Positions 9,931 through 20,256 of a stretch of DNA of 64,000 nt are shown in pieces (within the stretch, counting starts at the first letter, position 1; each line of letters begins with the position of its first letter). Source of the stretch: Campylobacter blaseri (GTDB lineage: Bacteria > Campylobacterota > Campylobacteria > Campylobacterales > Campylobacteraceae); contig NZ_CP053841.1 of the NCBI RefSeq assembly GCF_013201895.1, forward strand, positions 496,001 to 560,000, read 5' to 3'. A program made the position numbers and the translations under genes. The notes under the pieces are model-generated. The model was not told the origin of the DNA and searched no databases. It saw only the letters and a list, made by a program, of their open reading frames with translations.

Positions 9931-10069
9931 AAAATTTATCAAAAATATAAAATTCACTCAAAATATAATAAATTAAATATATATATTTTAAATAACTAAT
10001 TAATATTAAAAATATCTTTTTTTTCAATACTAATATTAATTAAATTTATAAGTTTTATTTTCTCTATGA

Positions 10070-10075
10070 TATAAT
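10070..10075 (+). promoter_or_regulatory. -10 box for the lipoprotein hydrolase gene
   Basis: TATAAT 29 bp upstream of the ATG at 10104, following a T-rich stretch in a roughly 200-bp non-coding gap otherwise made of A/T runs. Confidence 0.5.
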
Positions 10076-10103
10076 TATCAAAATTCAAAACAAAGGTGTT
10101 ATT

Positions 10104-10895
10104 ATGAAAAAGATTATTTTAACAGTAGTTGCAGTTGTTGCTATATTAATTTCTGGTTGCAGTAAAAAAAATCCTGATATTAATATGAACAATCAAATGG
10201 TTGAGGTAGAAAAAGTTGTTTATGGAGAAGATAAAGATCAATTTTATAATATCCATATTCAAAATATGAAAGATCCAGATAAGATAATAGTTCTTGTTCA
10301 TGGTGGATATTGGCGTAGTAAATATAATCTTGATCATCTAAATGACTTGATGTCTTATTTGATAAACAAAAGTTTTAATGTGGCAAGTGTTGAATATAGA
10401 AGAGGTGTTGAAAATCAATGGCCTATTCCTTATAACGATGTATCTCTTGCGATAAATGATATTAAAAAACGTTATAAAAATGCAAAAATCATTACAATTG
10501 GCCATTCTGTTGGGGGACAATTAGTGCTTCTAACCGAAAATCTTGTAGATGGAGTAATAGCTTTATCACCAGTTACCGATGTATACTTTGGTTATAAGAA
10601 AAATTTAGGTGATAACAATGCAGCTAAGCAGTATTTTAAAGATCATAGCTATAAGAATCTACTAAAAGCATCTCCTTCAAACTATAAACTTAAAGCAGGA
10701 AAAAATGTTTTGGTTGTGCACGGAAAAAATGATGATTCAGTTCTGATAGAAACTTCAGATAAATATGTAAAGAATCAAAGTGATTATAATGTAAATGTGG
10801 ACTATTTAAGACTTGCAAATATGCCTCATATGGAAATGATTGATTCAAAAAATTCTCATTGGGAATTTATAATTTCTTGGATAGAAAAACAATAA
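10104..10895 (+). CDS. alpha/beta hydrolase lipoprotein
   Basis: A 263-residue lipoprotein esterase-like enzyme. The N-terminus is a lipoprotein signal (lysines, hydrophobic core, ISGC lipobox with Cys about residue 19), so it is anchored to a membrane facing the periplasm or surface. The hydrolase fold is clear: the oxyanion motif VLVHGGYW (about 58-65), the nucleophile elbow GHSVGG (about 133-138, Ser nucleophile) and a late His in the PHMEM segment (about 247), with Asp in the KNDDS region as candidate acid. It resembles the BD-FAE and kynurenine-formamidase-like branch, but the substrate is unknown. Flanking terminators and its own promoter indicate a single-gene unit. Confidence 0.8.
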   Translation: MKKIILTVVAVVAILISGCSKKNPDINMNNQMVEVEKVVYGEDKDQFYNIHIQNMKDPDKIIVLVHGGYWRSKYNLDHLNDLMSYLINKSFNVASVEYRRGVENQWPIPYNDVSLAINDIKKRYKNAKIITIGHSVGGQLVLLTENLVDGVIALSPVTDVYFGYKKNLGDNNAAKQYFKDHSYKNLLKASPSNYKLKAGKNVLVVHGKNDDSVLIETSDKYVKNQSDYNVNVDYLRLANMPHMEMIDSKNSHWEFIISWIEKQ

Positions 10896-10914
10896 ATTAA
10901 AACTATATTTTAAA

Positions 10915-10949
10915 AAAGATATTAGATGATTTTAGCATCTAATATCTTT
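10915..10949. terminator. bidirectional terminator between hydrolase and SRPBCC gene
   Basis: A 14-bp perfect stem, AAAGATATTAGATG (10915-10928) with CATCTAATATCTTT (10936-10949). T-runs follow in both directions, better on the minus strand. It lies between convergent genes and can serve both. Confidence 0.7.
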
Positions 10950-11017
10950 AATAGCATCATAGAATTTAAATTTAGTCAAATTTATCTTGAAAATCCTAAA
11001 TTTTAAAAACTAAAATT

Positions 11018-11434
11018 TTAGTTTTTTGTAGCTTCTTTAGAAAGTGTTTGCATGGTTTTTGGCAACTCTTTTAATAATTTTTCGCCAATTATTTTTGAAA
11101 ATAAAAATGTTAATAATCCTTTTATTTGAATTTCATGAGTAATAAATAATTTCCCATTCTTTTCATTAATTTCATGAATAAAATCTATTTTAGTAAAAGG
11201 TAAAGATGAGCGACTTGTGAATTTATGAAATTTAGAGACTAAAACTAGTTCAAAATTTGACTTTGGTCCATTGCTAGACTTCAAAATCCCTTTATTTCCT
11301 GCTTTGAATTCTCCATATAATTTTGAATATTTGATTGTGTTATCCCATTTATTCCAATTTTCTACATCACTATATAAATTCCAAATTTGCTCTTTTGTTG
11401 CGCTAGTTTCAATAGTCACTTTCTTCGCCCACAT
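11018..11434 (-). CDS. SRPBCC (START-like) family protein
   Basis: A 138-residue soluble protein of the polyketide cyclase/SRPBCC superfamily, which folds into a helix-grip cavity that binds hydrophobic ligands. The N-terminal pattern TIETSATKEQIWNLYSDVEN with WNKWD (residues about 7-31) is the usual entry strand and helix, and the last helix is amphipathic. The ligand and reaction are unknown. It is the last gene of the minus-strand operon pckA-CAP-argH, starting 13 bp after the argH stop with an AAAGAG site. Nothing links it mechanistically to arginine synthesis. The family call is good, the function open. Confidence 0.72.
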   Translation of the reverse strand: MWAKKVTIETSATKEQIWNLYSDVENWNKWDNTIKYSKLYGEFKAGNKGILKSSNGPKSNFELVLVSKFHKFTSRSSLPFTKIDFIHEINEKNGKLFITHEIQIKGLLTFLFSKIIGEKLLKELPKTMQTLSKEATKN

Positions 11435-11447
11435 AGTGCACTCTTTT

Positions 11448-12839
11448 TTAGCTAAGCTTATCTTTTAAAAAATTCTCAATTATTAAAATTTGTTTTTCAA
11501 CGCTTCTATTTGAAGTTCCTCCATATGATTTTCTTGCTTCTTTGGAATTTACTAAATTTAAAATGTCAATAACATTTTTATCAAAATCACTATGTATTGT
11601 TTTTAATTCATCAAGACTCAACTCACTTAAGTCTAAATTTTTACTCTCAGCCAGTGCAACACAACGCCCAGTAATATAGTGTGCTTCTCTAAAATTTATC
11701 CCTTTTTCTCTCACTAAATAATCAGCTAAATCAGTAGCGGTTAGATGTCCTTTTTTGCAAGCATTTATCATATTGTCTTTGTTAAATTTTGTAGTTTTTA
11801 ACATTTGAGTTAAGATTATTAGGCTATCTTTTGTAGTTTTTGTGCTATCAAGCACACCCTCTTTATCCTCTTGCATATCCTTGTTATATGCCATTGGCAG
11901 TGATTTCATAATAGTTAAAAGAGAGATTAAATTCCCATAAACTCTTCCAGTTTTTCCACGAATCAGCTCTGCAACATCTGGGTTTTTTTTCTGAGGCATT
12001 ATGGAGCTTCCTGTTGAAAACTGATCACTTATAGTTATAAAACCATACTCTTGAGAGCTCCATAAAATAAGCTCTTCGCATAGTCTTGAGGTATGAGTGA
12101 ATAAAACGCTAATGTTAAATAAAAACTCTAACGCAAAATCTCTGTCACTAACTGAATCCATTGCATTAAATGTAGGTTTGCTAAATCCAAGTTCTAATGC
12201 AGTTAATTCTCTATTTATTGGATGAGGAGTTCCTGCAAGTGCAGCTGATCCAAGTGGACATAGATTATTTCTTTCATAACTTGACACAAGTCTTTCATAA
12301 TCTCTTATAAACATAAAAGCATATGCCATTAAATGATAAGCTAAGCTAACAGGTTGTGCGTGTTGAAGATGAGTATATCCGGGCATTAAAGTATCTAAAT
12401 TTTCCTTTGCAATGTCTTTTAAAGTAGATACTAGGCTTAAAATTAAATTTGCTATTTCTTTGTTTTGCTTTAAAACAAATAATCTAAAATCGAGTGCAAC
12501 TTGGTCGTTTCTGCTTCTTGCAGTATGTAGTTTTCCGCCAATTTCTTTACCAATTATTTGAGACAATCTTTTTTCCACAGACATATGTATATCTTCATCT
12601 TCTGTTTTAAAAATAAATCTATCATTTTCTATTTCAAATAGTATTTGTTTTAATCCATTTATTATTTCTTTACTTTCATGTTCTGATATAATATTGCATT
12701 TTCCAAGCATTTTAGCGTGAGCGATGGAGCCTTTTATATCCTCCTCGTATAAATTTTTATCAAAATTAATTGAAGCATTAAATTCTTCTAAAAGCTCAGA
12801 ACTTTCTTCATTAAATCTACCTTGCCATAACTTTTTCAA
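11448..12839 (-). CDS. argH: argininosuccinate lyase
   Basis: ArgH splits argininosuccinate into arginine and fumarate, the last step of arginine synthesis. The 463-residue length is standard. The signature loop [12 protein letters not shown] (about residues 278-289) with the catalytic Ser, the early [10 protein letters not shown] (106-115) and the TPHPINRE region are all present. The protein is a cytoplasmic tetramer. The start is TTG 12839, one base after the stop of the CAP gene, with AGGAG inside that gene's last codons, so translation is coupled. The argH/pckA neighbourhood also occurs in C. jejuni, but here a lipoprotein gene lies between them. Confidence 0.96.
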   Translation of the reverse strand: MKKLWQGRFNEESSELLEEFNASINFDKNLYEEDIKGSIAHAKMLGKCNIISEHESKEIINGLKQILFEIENDRFIFKTEDEDIHMSVEKRLSQIIGKEIGGKLHTARSRNDQVALDFRLFVLKQNKEIANLILSLVSTLKDIAKENLDTLMPGYTHLQHAQPVSLAYHLMAYAFMFIRDYERLVSSYERNNLCPLGSAALAGTPHPINRELTALELGFSKPTFNAMDSVSDRDFALEFLFNISVLFTHTSRLCEELILWSSQEYGFITISDQFSTGSSIMPQKKNPDVAELIRGKTGRVYGNLISLLTIMKSLPMAYNKDMQEDKEGVLDSTKTTKDSLIILTQMLKTTKFNKDNMINACKKGHLTATDLADYLVREKGINFREAHYITGRCVALAESKNLDLSELSLDELKTIHSDFDKNVIDILNLVNSKEARKSYGGTSNRSVEKQILIIENFLKDKLS

Positions 12840-12840
12840 A

Positions 12841-14178
12841 TTATCTCCTTTTTATTATGTAAAATATAGTTATTAATATAGCCACAAAAATAATATAAAT
12901 AAATTTATTTTCATAAATTTTTAAACTTTCTGAACTTTTTGATAAGATTAAATATATCTCTTTATTATTATCAAATTTAAGTGTTAGTTTTGAATTTTTA
13001 AGACCATTTAATTTAACTCTTAGCATATTTGTATCTAATGTTTTTATATCAGGTTTTTTCATTAACTTATAACTGGCTTGATAACTATTAAAAACATCGT
13101 TACAATTTTCTGGCTTTAAAAAAATATCATACCAAATGTTTGGTGAAAGAGATAATTTATCCTTATTGTTAGCCACAAAATATTTATTTTGTGGTGTTTT
13201 TGTTTTAAATTTCCAAGTTATAGTTTTTTGCTTTTGCTTTTGTATATAGTCAAATTCTACCAAATACTCTTGGTTAAAATCAAAAACATCTTTTGAAAAA
13301 AGTGCAAATTGATACTTATTTAGAATAGAATTTACATCATTTAAACTTGTTAGCTGTTTTGTATTTAATAGTCTTTCGCCATTTTTAAATATCTTAAAAT
13401 CAACCATTGTTACTAGACTGCCTTGCTTATTAAATTCTATACTTACAGGATTGCTAGTGATTTTACATTCAGGAAAAGGATTTGGATCTTCATTGCTAAA
13501 AAAAGATTTCGTCTTGTCTGAGTTAGGATAAACTACATAATCAAAAAAATTTAAATTTTTAAATCTATCTAAATTGGATTCTAATATTGCTATATCTTTT
13601 TCCTTGCAATATCCAGAGTAAAATTTACCATATCCTTTGTCTGAAATTCCTCTTTGACAAAACTCATTTAAATTAGAATTACCCATATTATATACATAGT
13701 TTTGATTTTTATCATTACCAAAAAAGCCATATCCAATCTCATTGATAGTTGGATCTAAAAAATTAAATCTATGATATATAGCACTCAATAATCCATCTAT
13801 AGAATCCATTGAATTAATTGAGTTAATGGATATATTTTCGGTTATTTGAGTGTTATATCCAACATAAAAAGCTCTATCTTTTGGAGATATGCCTGTAAAG
13901 TATCTATTGTTTTCAGTTTCATAGTGGGACTTAGAATTATTTTCATATAGATATTTTGCATGATTTAATGACGAATCAGATAGTTTTTGATTCAGGGCTA
14001 AAGAATTTAGTCCTGAATCAATTCTTATGGCATTTAAAAAATCAATAGGATTTTCATAAATTGGCATTGGTATAGGATATGATGCATCTTTTAAATTTTT
14101 ACCATCATCACAAGCTGTAAAAAATATAGCTATTATTGTTAAAAATATATAACTATATTTTTGGACCGGCTTTGGCAA
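12841..14178 (-). CDS. CAP-domain lipoprotein with C-terminal membrane helix
   Basis: A 445-residue envelope protein. With the TTG start at 14178 (GGGG-rich site just upstream) it begins [13 protein letters not shown] and has a lipobox ending FFTAC (Cys 23); the longer TTG 14193 start is possible. Residues about 40-190 look like a CAP/SCP domain: [32 protein letters not shown] and an HYE segment, then a GYGFFG strand. The middle part is beta-rich and unassigned. A hydrophobic helix followed by IKRR ends the chain, which is unusual for a lipoprotein and suggests two anchors. It overlaps the pckA 3' end by 26 bp. CAP proteins are extracytoplasmic; no enzyme role can be assigned here. Confidence 0.72.
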   Translation of the reverse strand: MPKPVQKYSYIFLTIIAIFFTACDDGKNLKDASYPIPMPIYENPIDFLNAIRIDSGLNSLALNQKLSDSSLNHAKYLYENNSKSHYETENNRYFTGISPKDRAFYVGYNTQITENISINSINSMDSIDGLLSAIYHRFNFLDPTINEIGYGFFGNDKNQNYVYNMGNSNLNEFCQRGISDKGYGKFYSGYCKEKDIAILESNLDRFKNLNFFDYVVYPNSDKTKSFFSNEDPNPFPECKITSNPVSIEFNKQGSLVTMVDFKIFKNGERLLNTKQLTSLNDVNSILNKYQFALFSKDVFDFNQEYLVEFDYIQKQKQKTITWKFKTKTPQNKYFVANNKDKLSLSPNIWYDIFLKPENCNDVFNSYQASYKLMKKPDIKTLDTNMLRVKLNGLKNSKLTLKFDNNKEIYLILSKSSESLKIYENKFIYIIFVAILITIFYIIKRR

Positions 14179-15730
14179 ATTCCACCCCTTCAACTACATC
14201 TTCATATCTTTTGAAATTTTCTACAAACATATTTGCTAAATTTGCCTTTAATTCTTCAAATCTATCTTGATTTTTCCAACTATTTTTAGGGTTCAGTAAA
14301 TTAGCGTCTACTCCTTCTAATTTTTTTGGTATAGCAAGATTAAACTTATCAAAATTTTCAAATTCGCAGTTGTTTATAGAGCCATCTAAAATTGCATTTA
14401 TGCAAGCTCTTGTGGCTTTAATGCTCATTCTTTTACCAACACCATACTCTCCGCCACTCCATCCAGTATTTACTAAATATACATTAACATTATATTTATC
14501 CATTTTTTCTCCAAGAAGTTTTGCATAAACTGTTGGATGTAATGGTAAAAAAGCTTCACCAAAGCAAGCACTAAAAGTTGCAACTGGTTCAGTTATACCT
14601 CTTTCAGTTCCTGCAACCTTGGCAGTATATCCACTTAGAAAATAGTACATTGCTTGTTCTTTTGTAAGTTTTGAAACTGGTGGAAGCACTCCAAATGCAT
14701 CTGCTGTTAAAAATATAATATTTCTAGGATGTGAACCCTGCAGGCTTGGTTCTCTATTTTTAATATGCTCTATTGGATAACTTACTCTTGTATTTTCTGT
14801 TTTTGAAGCATCACTAAAATCAACTTTGCCATTTTCATCAGATATGACATTTTCTAAAAGTGCATTTCTTTTTATGGCATTATAAATTTCAGGTTCACTA
14901 TCAGGATCTAAATTTATACATTTAGCATAACAACCACCCTCAAAGTTAAATATACCTTTATCATCCCAGCCATGCTCATCATCACCGATTAGTTTTCTAT
15001 TTGGATCAGTTGAGAGTGTTGTTTTACCTGTTCCACTAAGTCCGAAAAACAGGGCAGTATCACCATTTTTACCAATGTTGGCAGAGCAATGCATAGACAG
15101 TTTTCCCTCAAGTGGAAGCCAGTAATTCATCATAGAAAAAATACCTTTTTTCATCTCACCGCCGTACCATGTTCCGCCTATTACAGCCATGTTTTCTTCA
15201 ATATTAAAAATTACAAAAACATCAGAGTTCAACCCATCTTTTTTATAGTCTTCATTTACACATTTGCAAGCATTATAAACTATAAATTCAGGATAGAAAC
15301 TTTTAAGTTCTTCCTCGCTAGGTCTTATGAACATATTTTTTACAAAATGTGCTTGCCAAGCAACTTCAGTTACAAATCTAACAGATTTTTTACTATCTTT
15401 ACTTGAACCACAATAGGCATCTTGAATATATATATTTTTATTAGAAAGTTGCGCTTTTGCTTTTTTTAATAGTTTTTCAAAAAGTTCTTTTGTTATTGGT
15501 TGATTGATATTTCCCCAAGCTATATATTTATTTGAGGGATCTTGCTTAACAAAATATTTATCTTTAGGACTTCTTCCTGTAAAAATACCTGTATCCACTA
15601 TGAAAGTGCCATTATCGCTAATTTTTCCTTCTTTGTTTTTGACTTCATGCTCAAAAAGTTCTTCATAGCTTAGATTATAAAATATCTCTTTAATGCCCTT
15701 TAAATCAAGTTTCTTTAAGTCGTTAATCAT
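14153..15730 (-). CDS. pckA: phosphoenolpyruvate carboxykinase (ATP)
   Basis: PckA converts oxaloacetate and ATP to phosphoenolpyruvate and CO2, the entry to gluconeogenesis; Campylobacter depends on this because most species do not use glucose. The 525 residues match the ATP-type enzyme: substrate loop FTGRSPKDK (about 50-58), the P-loop [13 protein letters not shown] (about 229-241), the metal-binding GDDEHGW, and [16 protein letters not shown] (about 365-380). The start is ATG 15730 with AAGGA upstream. It is the first gene of the operon continuing with the CAP protein, argH and the SRPBCC gene. It diverges from atpE across a 240-bp promoter region. Confidence 0.97.
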   Translation of the reverse strand: MINDLKKLDLKGIKEIFYNLSYEELFEHEVKNKEGKISDNGTFIVDTGIFTGRSPKDKYFVKQDPSNKYIAWGNINQPITKELFEKLLKKAKAQLSNKNIYIQDAYCGSSKDSKKSVRFVTEVAWQAHFVKNMFIRPSEEELKSFYPEFIVYNACKCVNEDYKKDGLNSDVFVIFNIEENMAVIGGTWYGGEMKKGIFSMMNYWLPLEGKLSMHCSANIGKNGDTALFFGLSGTGKTTLSTDPNRKLIGDDEHGWDDKGIFNFEGGCYAKCINLDPDSEPEIYNAIKRNALLENVISDENGKVDFSDASKTENTRVSYPIEHIKNREPSLQGSHPRNIIFLTADAFGVLPPVSKLTKEQAMYYFLSGYTAKVAGTERGITEPVATFSACFGEAFLPLHPTVYAKLLGEKMDKYNVNVYLVNTGWSGGEYGVGKRMSIKATRACINAILDGSINNCEFENFDKFNLAIPKKLEGVDANLLNPKNSWKNQDRFEELKANLANMFVENFKRYEDVVEGVEFAKAGPKI

Positions 15731-15888
15731 TTTTAAATCCTTGGTGTAATAAATTTATCGTAATTATATCAAAAAAAGACTTTTTAATATTTTAATTATT
15801 TTATAAATTAAGGAATTATTAAAATTATAAAAAAGATTATTTTCTAGTATGTGTATTTTAATTTTAATCAAAATAAAAGTTATATTTT

Positions 15889-15896
15889 TGTAAAAT
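15889..15896 (+). promoter_or_regulatory. extended -10 promoter of atpE
   Basis: TGTAAAAT after a T-rich stretch, about 75 bp before the atpE start. It gives a 5' leader of roughly 65 nt, into which a spurious upstream extension of the reading frame falls. Confidence 0.55.
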
Positions 15897-15970
15897 ACGG
15901 CTGTTTAAAGTTTGTAAGTAGGGGAAAGATCCGAACACGCTTTAAAGAATATATTTTAAAGGATATCTTT

Positions 15971-16309
15971 ATGAAAAAGATTGTTTTTTTGCTGTTTTCA
16001 CTTACGGGTGTTATTTTCGCTGCTGAGGGAATGGATGCTTATACAACTATAGCTTCTTATTCTATCATAAGTTCTGGAATTGTTTTAGGACTTGCTGCTC
16101 TTGGTGGTGCTTTAGGTATGGGTAATGCTGCTTCTGCAACATTAACAGGTATAGCAAGAAACCCAAGTGTTGCTAATAAATTATCAACAACTATGTATGT
16201 TTCTTTGGCGATGATTGAAGCACAAGTTATCTATGCACTAGTTATTACATTTATTTTGCTTTATGCAAATCCACTTATTACAGATGCTATTCAAACAGCT
16301 GCTAATTAA
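15971..16309 (+). CDS. atpE: ATP synthase F0 subunit c
   Basis: Subunit c forms the proton-driven ring of the F1F0 ATP synthase. From ATG 15971 the product has 112 residues; AAAGGA at 15957-15962 with 8-bp spacing fixes this start over the upstream in-frame ATG at 15851, whose extension is not membrane-like. Helix 1 (about 27-50) has the small-residue GLAALGGALGMG stretch. The polar loop carries ARNP (62-65). Helix 2 has the proton-carrying Glu83 (AMIEAQ). The first 18 residues look like a cleavable signal segment, longer than the 75-85 residues of most c subunits. It stands alone with its own promoter and terminator, away from other atp genes. Confidence 0.95.
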   Translation: MKKIVFLLFSLTGVIFAAEGMDAYTTIASYSIISSGIVLGLAALGGALGMGNAASATLTGIARNPSVANKLSTTMYVSLAMIEAQVIYALVITFILLYANPLITDAIQTAAN

Positions 16310-16316
16310 TTAATAT

Positions 16317-16342
16317 AAAACCCTCTTTTTTTAGAGGGTTTT
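16317..16342 (+). terminator. atpE terminator
   Basis: AAAACCCTC (16317-16325) pairs with GAGGGTTTT (16334-16342) around a T-rich loop, directly after the stop and before the tRNA gene. Confidence 0.85.
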
Positions 16343-16366
16343 ATAACTAAAATATTTTATTTTTAT

Positions 16367-16451
16367 GCGATTGTGGTGGAATGGTAGACACGCTATCTTG
16401 AGGGGGTAGTAAGCTTCGCTTGTACGAGTTCAAGTCTCGTCAATCGCACCA
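16367..16451 (+). tRNA. tRNA-Leu (anticodon GAG)
   Basis: The 85-nt cloverleaf folds cleanly. The acceptor stem GCGATTG (16367-16373) pairs with CAATCGC (16441-16447), and A plus an encoded CCA finish at 16451. The anticodon stem CTATC/GGTAG holds the loop TTGAGGG, giving anticodon GAG (reads CUC and CUU). A long variable arm (AAGCTTCGCTT) marks a class II tRNA, as expected for leucine. The T arm is ACGAG-TTCAAGT-CTCGT. It faces the HIT gene on the other strand. Confidence 0.96.
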
Positions 16452-16459
16452 CCTATCTT

Positions 16460-16819
16460 TTAGAACCCATCTTTCATATTAGAACCAGATGTTTGATCCC
16501 ATGATAAATTTGCTCCACCTAGCATATGAAAATGCAAGTGCATTACCTCTTGCCCAGCATTTTCACCGCAATTATTAATTAGTCTATATCCTGTTTTATC
16601 TAATCCCATTTTTACAGCAACTTCTTGTATAAATGATGTAAATTCTCCCATTATTTTTGGATCAACTTCTTGAAAGTTTTTATAACATTTTTTGGGTATG
16701 ATAAGTATATGTATTGGTGCTTTTGGGTTTATGTCATGAAAAGCTAAAAATTTTTCATTTTCTAAAACTTTATTGCTAGGAATTTCGCCATCTACAATTT
16801 TTTCAAATACATTTTTCAT
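16460..16819 (-). CDS. HIT family hydrolase (HinT-like)
   Basis: A 119-residue histidine-triad nucleotide-binding protein. Such enzymes hydrolyse adenosine 5'-phosphoramidates and acyl- or aminoacyl-adenylates. The start is ATG 16819 with AAAGGAG spaced 4-5 bp; the frame stays open upstream, but the extra 20 codons lack a site. Residues 1-12 (MKNVFEKIVDGE) and the IPSNKVLEN stretch are typical of HinT, and the triad appears as HLHFHML near residue 95. The C-terminal SWDQTSGSNMKDGF is unlike E. coli HinT. It lies head-to-head with pheS; a HIT gene next to pheS is also found in C. jejuni. Confidence 0.92.
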   Translation of the reverse strand: MKNVFEKIVDGEIPSNKVLENEKFLAFHDINPKAPIHILIIPKKCYKNFQEVDPKIMGEFTSFIQEVAVKMGLDKTGYRLINNCGENAGQEVMHLHFHMLGGANLSWDQTSGSNMKDGF

Positions 16820-16942
16820 AAATACTCCTTTTATATATAAGAATTTATAGATTATAGCTAAAATATTGATATTTATCACGAACTTTACCTTATTTTTATC
16901 ATTTTTTTAATAAAATCAACAAAATATTTTTAAGGAAGAAAT

Positions 16943-17935
16943 GTGAATGAAATAATCTCGAAAATAAATTCATCCAAAAACTTAGAAGAGCTTGATAAGA
17001 TAAGAGTAAGTCTTTTTGGCAAAAAAGGACTTATAACACAAGAGTTTTCTAAGTTAAAAGATATGCCAAATGATGAGAAAAAAGAGTTTGCTAATAATTT
17101 AAATAGAAAAAAAGATGAATTAAATAGCGCTATTTCTATAAAGAAAAATGAATTAGAGCTAATAGATCTTCAAAACAAAATGAAAGCAGAATCTATTGAT
17201 GTTACTTTGTTCAACGAAGAAAGAAGTATAGGTGCTTTACACCCTGTGATGATTACAATGGATAAAATTATAGAGTATTTTTTATCTCAAAATTTCAGTA
17301 TTGAAAATGGTCCATTAATTGAAGATGATTTCCACAATTTTGAGGCATTAAATTTGCCAAAATATCATCCAGCAAGAGATATGCAAGATACATTTTATAC
17401 AGATGACAAAAGACTCCTTAGAACTCACACTAGTCCAGTTCAGATACGAACTATGGAAGCTTCAAAACCACCAATTAGAATGATTTGTCCAGGAGCTGTT
17501 TTTAGAAGAGATTTTGATTTAACACATACTCCTATGTTTCATCAAATTGAGGGGCTTGTTGTAGAGGAAGGAGATAAAGTTAGTTTTGCAAATTTAAAAT
17601 ATACTTTAGAAAATTTTTTAAAATATATGTTTGGTGATGTAAAAGTCAGGTTTAGACCAAGTTTTTTCCCTTTTACTGAGCCCTCAACCGAGGTTGATAT
17701 AAGCTGTATATTTTGCAAAGGAAGTGGTTGTAGGGTCTGTTCTCATACAGGTTGGCTTGAGGTTTTAGGAAGTGGTGTTGTTGATCCAAATGTATTTAGA
17801 CAAGTTGGATATAAAAATGTTAGTGGATATGCTTTTGGCTTAGGGGTTGAAAGATTTGCAATGTTACTTCATTGTATAGGGGATTTACGTTCTTTATTTG
17901 AGGGCGATTTAAGATTATTGGAGCAGTTTAAATGA
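16943..17935 (+). CDS. pheS: phenylalanine-tRNA ligase alpha subunit
   Basis: The alpha chain carries the class II catalytic core that activates phenylalanine and charges tRNA-Phe; the enzyme is alpha2beta2. The 330 residues begin with a coiled-coil arm (about 1-85, Lys/Glu-rich). Motif 2 is seen as [19 protein letters not shown], motif 3 as [14 protein letters not shown] near the end. A C-x2-C...C-x2-C stretch ([14 protein letters not shown]) is a known variable element of this family. The start is GTG 16943 with AAGGAAG at 16932-16938. It overlaps pheT by 4 bp and is the first gene of a five-gene run ending with rpsA. Confidence 0.97.
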   Translation: MNEIISKINSSKNLEELDKIRVSLFGKKGLITQEFSKLKDMPNDEKKEFANNLNRKKDELNSAISIKKNELELIDLQNKMKAESIDVTLFNEERSIGALHPVMITMDKIIEYFLSQNFSIENGPLIEDDFHNFEALNLPKYHPARDMQDTFYTDDKRLLRTHTSPVQIRTMEASKPPIRMICPGAVFRRDFDLTHTPMFHQIEGLVVEEGDKVSFANLKYTLENFLKYMFGDVKVRFRPSFFPFTEPSTEVDISCIFCKGSGCRVCSHTGWLEVLGSGVVDPNVFRQVGYKNVSGYAFGLGVERFAMLLHCIGDLRSLFEGDLRLLEQFK

Positions 17936-20256
17936 TAATAACAAGAAGTTGGTTGCAAGAGTGGATAGATATATCAAAAATTAGCAGCGATAAGCTAAAA
18001 GAGACTTTAAACAGGATAGGTCTTGAAGTTGATAGCTATAAAGAGATAAGAATACCTAAAAAAGTAGTTGTTGGCTATGTAAAAAGCAAAAAAAAGCATG
18101 AAAACTCAGATAAGTTAAGTATATGCGAAGTGGATGTCAAAGATGAGGTATTGCAAATAGTTTGTGGTGCTAAAAATGTTGAAGCAGGACAATATGTTGC
18201 AGTAAGCTTGGTTGGCGCTGTACTTCCTAGTGGACTTAAGATAAAGACTACAAAGCTAAGAGGAGTTGAGAGCAATGGGATGATATGCTCTTCAACTGAG
18301 CTTGGACTTATCAAAATTAACGAAGGTATCATGATTTTAGATGATAGTATTGGCAAACTCGAACTTGGAAAAGAATTAAGCCAATATCCAATATTAAATG
18401 ATGATATTATTGAGATTGATTTAACTCCAAATAGAGGCGATTGTCTTAGTGTTTATGGTATTGCTAGAGATCTAAGCGCAGCTCTTGATTTATCGCTAAA
18501 AAATGTAGTTTATAATGAAGAAGATGGTCTTGGCATAGGCAGACTTTTAGGAATTCACTCAAATGAAAAAATTCAAAGCTCTTTTCAGTATAGGGCGTTT
18601 AATGTAAAAAATAGTATAAAATTAAATATGCTTGTTTTAATAAGAATTCATCTTGCTGAAATTAATAAAGAAAATAATATTGAAAGCATGCTAGCATACA
18701 CAACATATTCTACTGGGGTTTTATTAAGGGCATATGATGCAATAAAACTTTGTCCAGCTTGCGATAAGATAACACTTAGCATAAAAGAGGAAAAAAATGA
18801 GAATTGTGGAGTATATTATGATGATAAGTGCTTATCAATAGCAGGAATATCACAAAATGATTTTGGAAAAATTAGTGATGATTCAAAAGTAATTATCTTA
18901 GAAGCAAACTATACAGATCCAAAGATAATATCAGTTGCAGTTAATGAAGACAAAAAACATAAGGGCGATAATCATGTATATAGATCTGCAAGAGGTAGTG
19001 AGCCAAATTTAAGTTTGGGTGGTGATTATCTGTTTAATATTTTTTCAAAGATGGATAATGTGGATTTATATAATGGTTCGCAACAAATTTTACCACATAG
19101 AGATAGAAAAATTATAAATTTAGATACAAAAGAGATAAACTCAATCATAGGGCAAAAAGTTGATAGAAATGAGATAGTTAAAATACTTAAAAAGCTTAAA
19201 TTTGATGTTGCCATTGAACAAGAATCTATTAATATAAAGGTACCTTATTTTAGACATGATATAGAAAATATCCATGATGTAACAGAGGAGATAGTTAGGA
19301 TTATAGGTATTGATAACATACCTTCAAAACCACTATCTTATAGTGAAACAAATAGGCTAAACCAATCATTTATAGAGTATAAAAATAAAAAAGAAGTTAG
19401 ATATAAGGCAATTGGAGAGGGTTTTTTTGAAACGCTTCATTATATTTTTGATAACGATAAAGAGCTTGAAGAGTTAGGTTTTAAAAACTGCAAGGTAAAA
19501 ATTATAAATCCAATAAATAACGATTTAAATGCATTTAGACCTACTTTAATAAACAACCTTATAAAATCTTGCGAGAGAAATATAAAAAACTCAAGAAAAT
19601 CTGTGAATCTTTTTGAGATAGGAACTGTTTTTGATATAAGCTCTAAAGAAAAAACTAATATAGCCTTTTTATCTAGTGGACTTATTGGGGAGAGTAGTTT
19701 GCTTAATGGTGCAAAACCAAAAGCAATTGATTTTTTAAGGTTTGCTTCAAAGGTTCAATCAACCATAGGTGAGTTTAAATGCGAAATTCCAAAAGAAAAT
19801 ATAGAATTTTTAAATAATTTTGAACAAGCAAATATCATCCAAAATGGTAAAAATGTAGGATACATAGGTAGGTTAAATTTAGCTATTGAAGCTAAATATG
19901 ACCTTCCTAAAACCTATGTTTGTGAAATTGATTTTAGTAAGCTCGAGTTTAATCCAATCATTGCAAAACCATATGCTAAATTTCCTACTATTAGTAGAGA
20001 TTTAAGCCTAATAGCTCCTTCTAGTATGAGATATGAGGAGATACGTAAATGTTTAGACTCAATAAAAATAAACAATTTAAAATCATATAATATAATAGAT
20101 ATCTATACAGATGAAAAAATGCACGATCAAAATAGTTTAACTATTAAATTTGTTTTTCAAAGTATGGAAAAAACATTAGAGGATGATGATATAAATACGC
20201 AAATAGATAAAATATTAAGCCAACTAAATGAAAAATTAAATATTGGAATTAGATGA
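17932..20256 (+). CDS. pheT: phenylalanine-tRNA ligase beta subunit
   Basis: The beta chain holds the editing site and tRNA-binding domains of the alpha2beta2 synthetase. The 774 residues show the order expected: an OB-fold tRNA-binding domain (about 39-150; [20 protein letters not shown]), the B3/B4 editing region, B5 with [14 protein letters not shown] near 162, a catalytic-like domain (about 480-660) and the ferredoxin-like anticodon-binding domain at the C-terminus ([14 protein letters not shown]). The chain overlaps pheS and aroA by 4 bp each, so translation of all three is coupled. Confidence 0.96.
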   Translation: MIITRSWLQEWIDISKISSDKLKETLNRIGLEVDSYKEIRIPKKVVVGYVKSKKKHENSDKLSICEVDVKDEVLQIVCGAKNVEAGQYVAVSLVGAVLPSGLKIKTTKLRGVESNGMICSSTELGLIKINEGIMILDDSIGKLELGKELSQYPILNDDIIEIDLTPNRGDCLSVYGIARDLSAALDLSLKNVVYNEEDGLGIGRLLGIHSNEKIQSSFQYRAFNVKNSIKLNMLVLIRIHLAEINKENNIESMLAYTTYSTGVLLRAYDAIKLCPACDKITLSIKEEKNENCGVYYDDKCLSIAGISQNDFGKISDDSKVIILEANYTDPKIISVAVNEDKKHKGDNHVYRSARGSEPNLSLGGDYLFNIFSKMDNVDLYNGSQQILPHRDRKIINLDTKEINSIIGQKVDRNEIVKILKKLKFDVAIEQESINIKVPYFRHDIENIHDVTEEIVRIIGIDNIPSKPLSYSETNRLNQSFIEYKNKKEVRYKAIGEGFFETLHYIFDNDKELEELGFKNCKVKIINPINNDLNAFRPTLINNLIKSCERNIKNSRKSVNLFEIGTVFDISSKEKTNIAFLSSGLIGESSLLNGAKPKAIDFLRFASKVQSTIGEFKCEIPKENIEFLNNFEQANIIQNGKNVGYIGRLNLAIEAKYDLPKTYVCEIDFSKLEFNPIIAKPYAKFPTISRDLSLIAPSSMRYEEIRKCLDSIKINNLKSYNIIDIYTDEKMHDQNSLTIKFVFQSMEKTLEDDDINTQIDKILSQLNEKLNIGIR

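Noticed and set aside
15851-15970. In-frame extension upstream of atpE with an ATG at 15851
   Set aside because: The extra 40 residues are not membrane-like, overlap the likely promoter, and lack a ribosome site, while AAAGGA sits correctly before ATG 15971.
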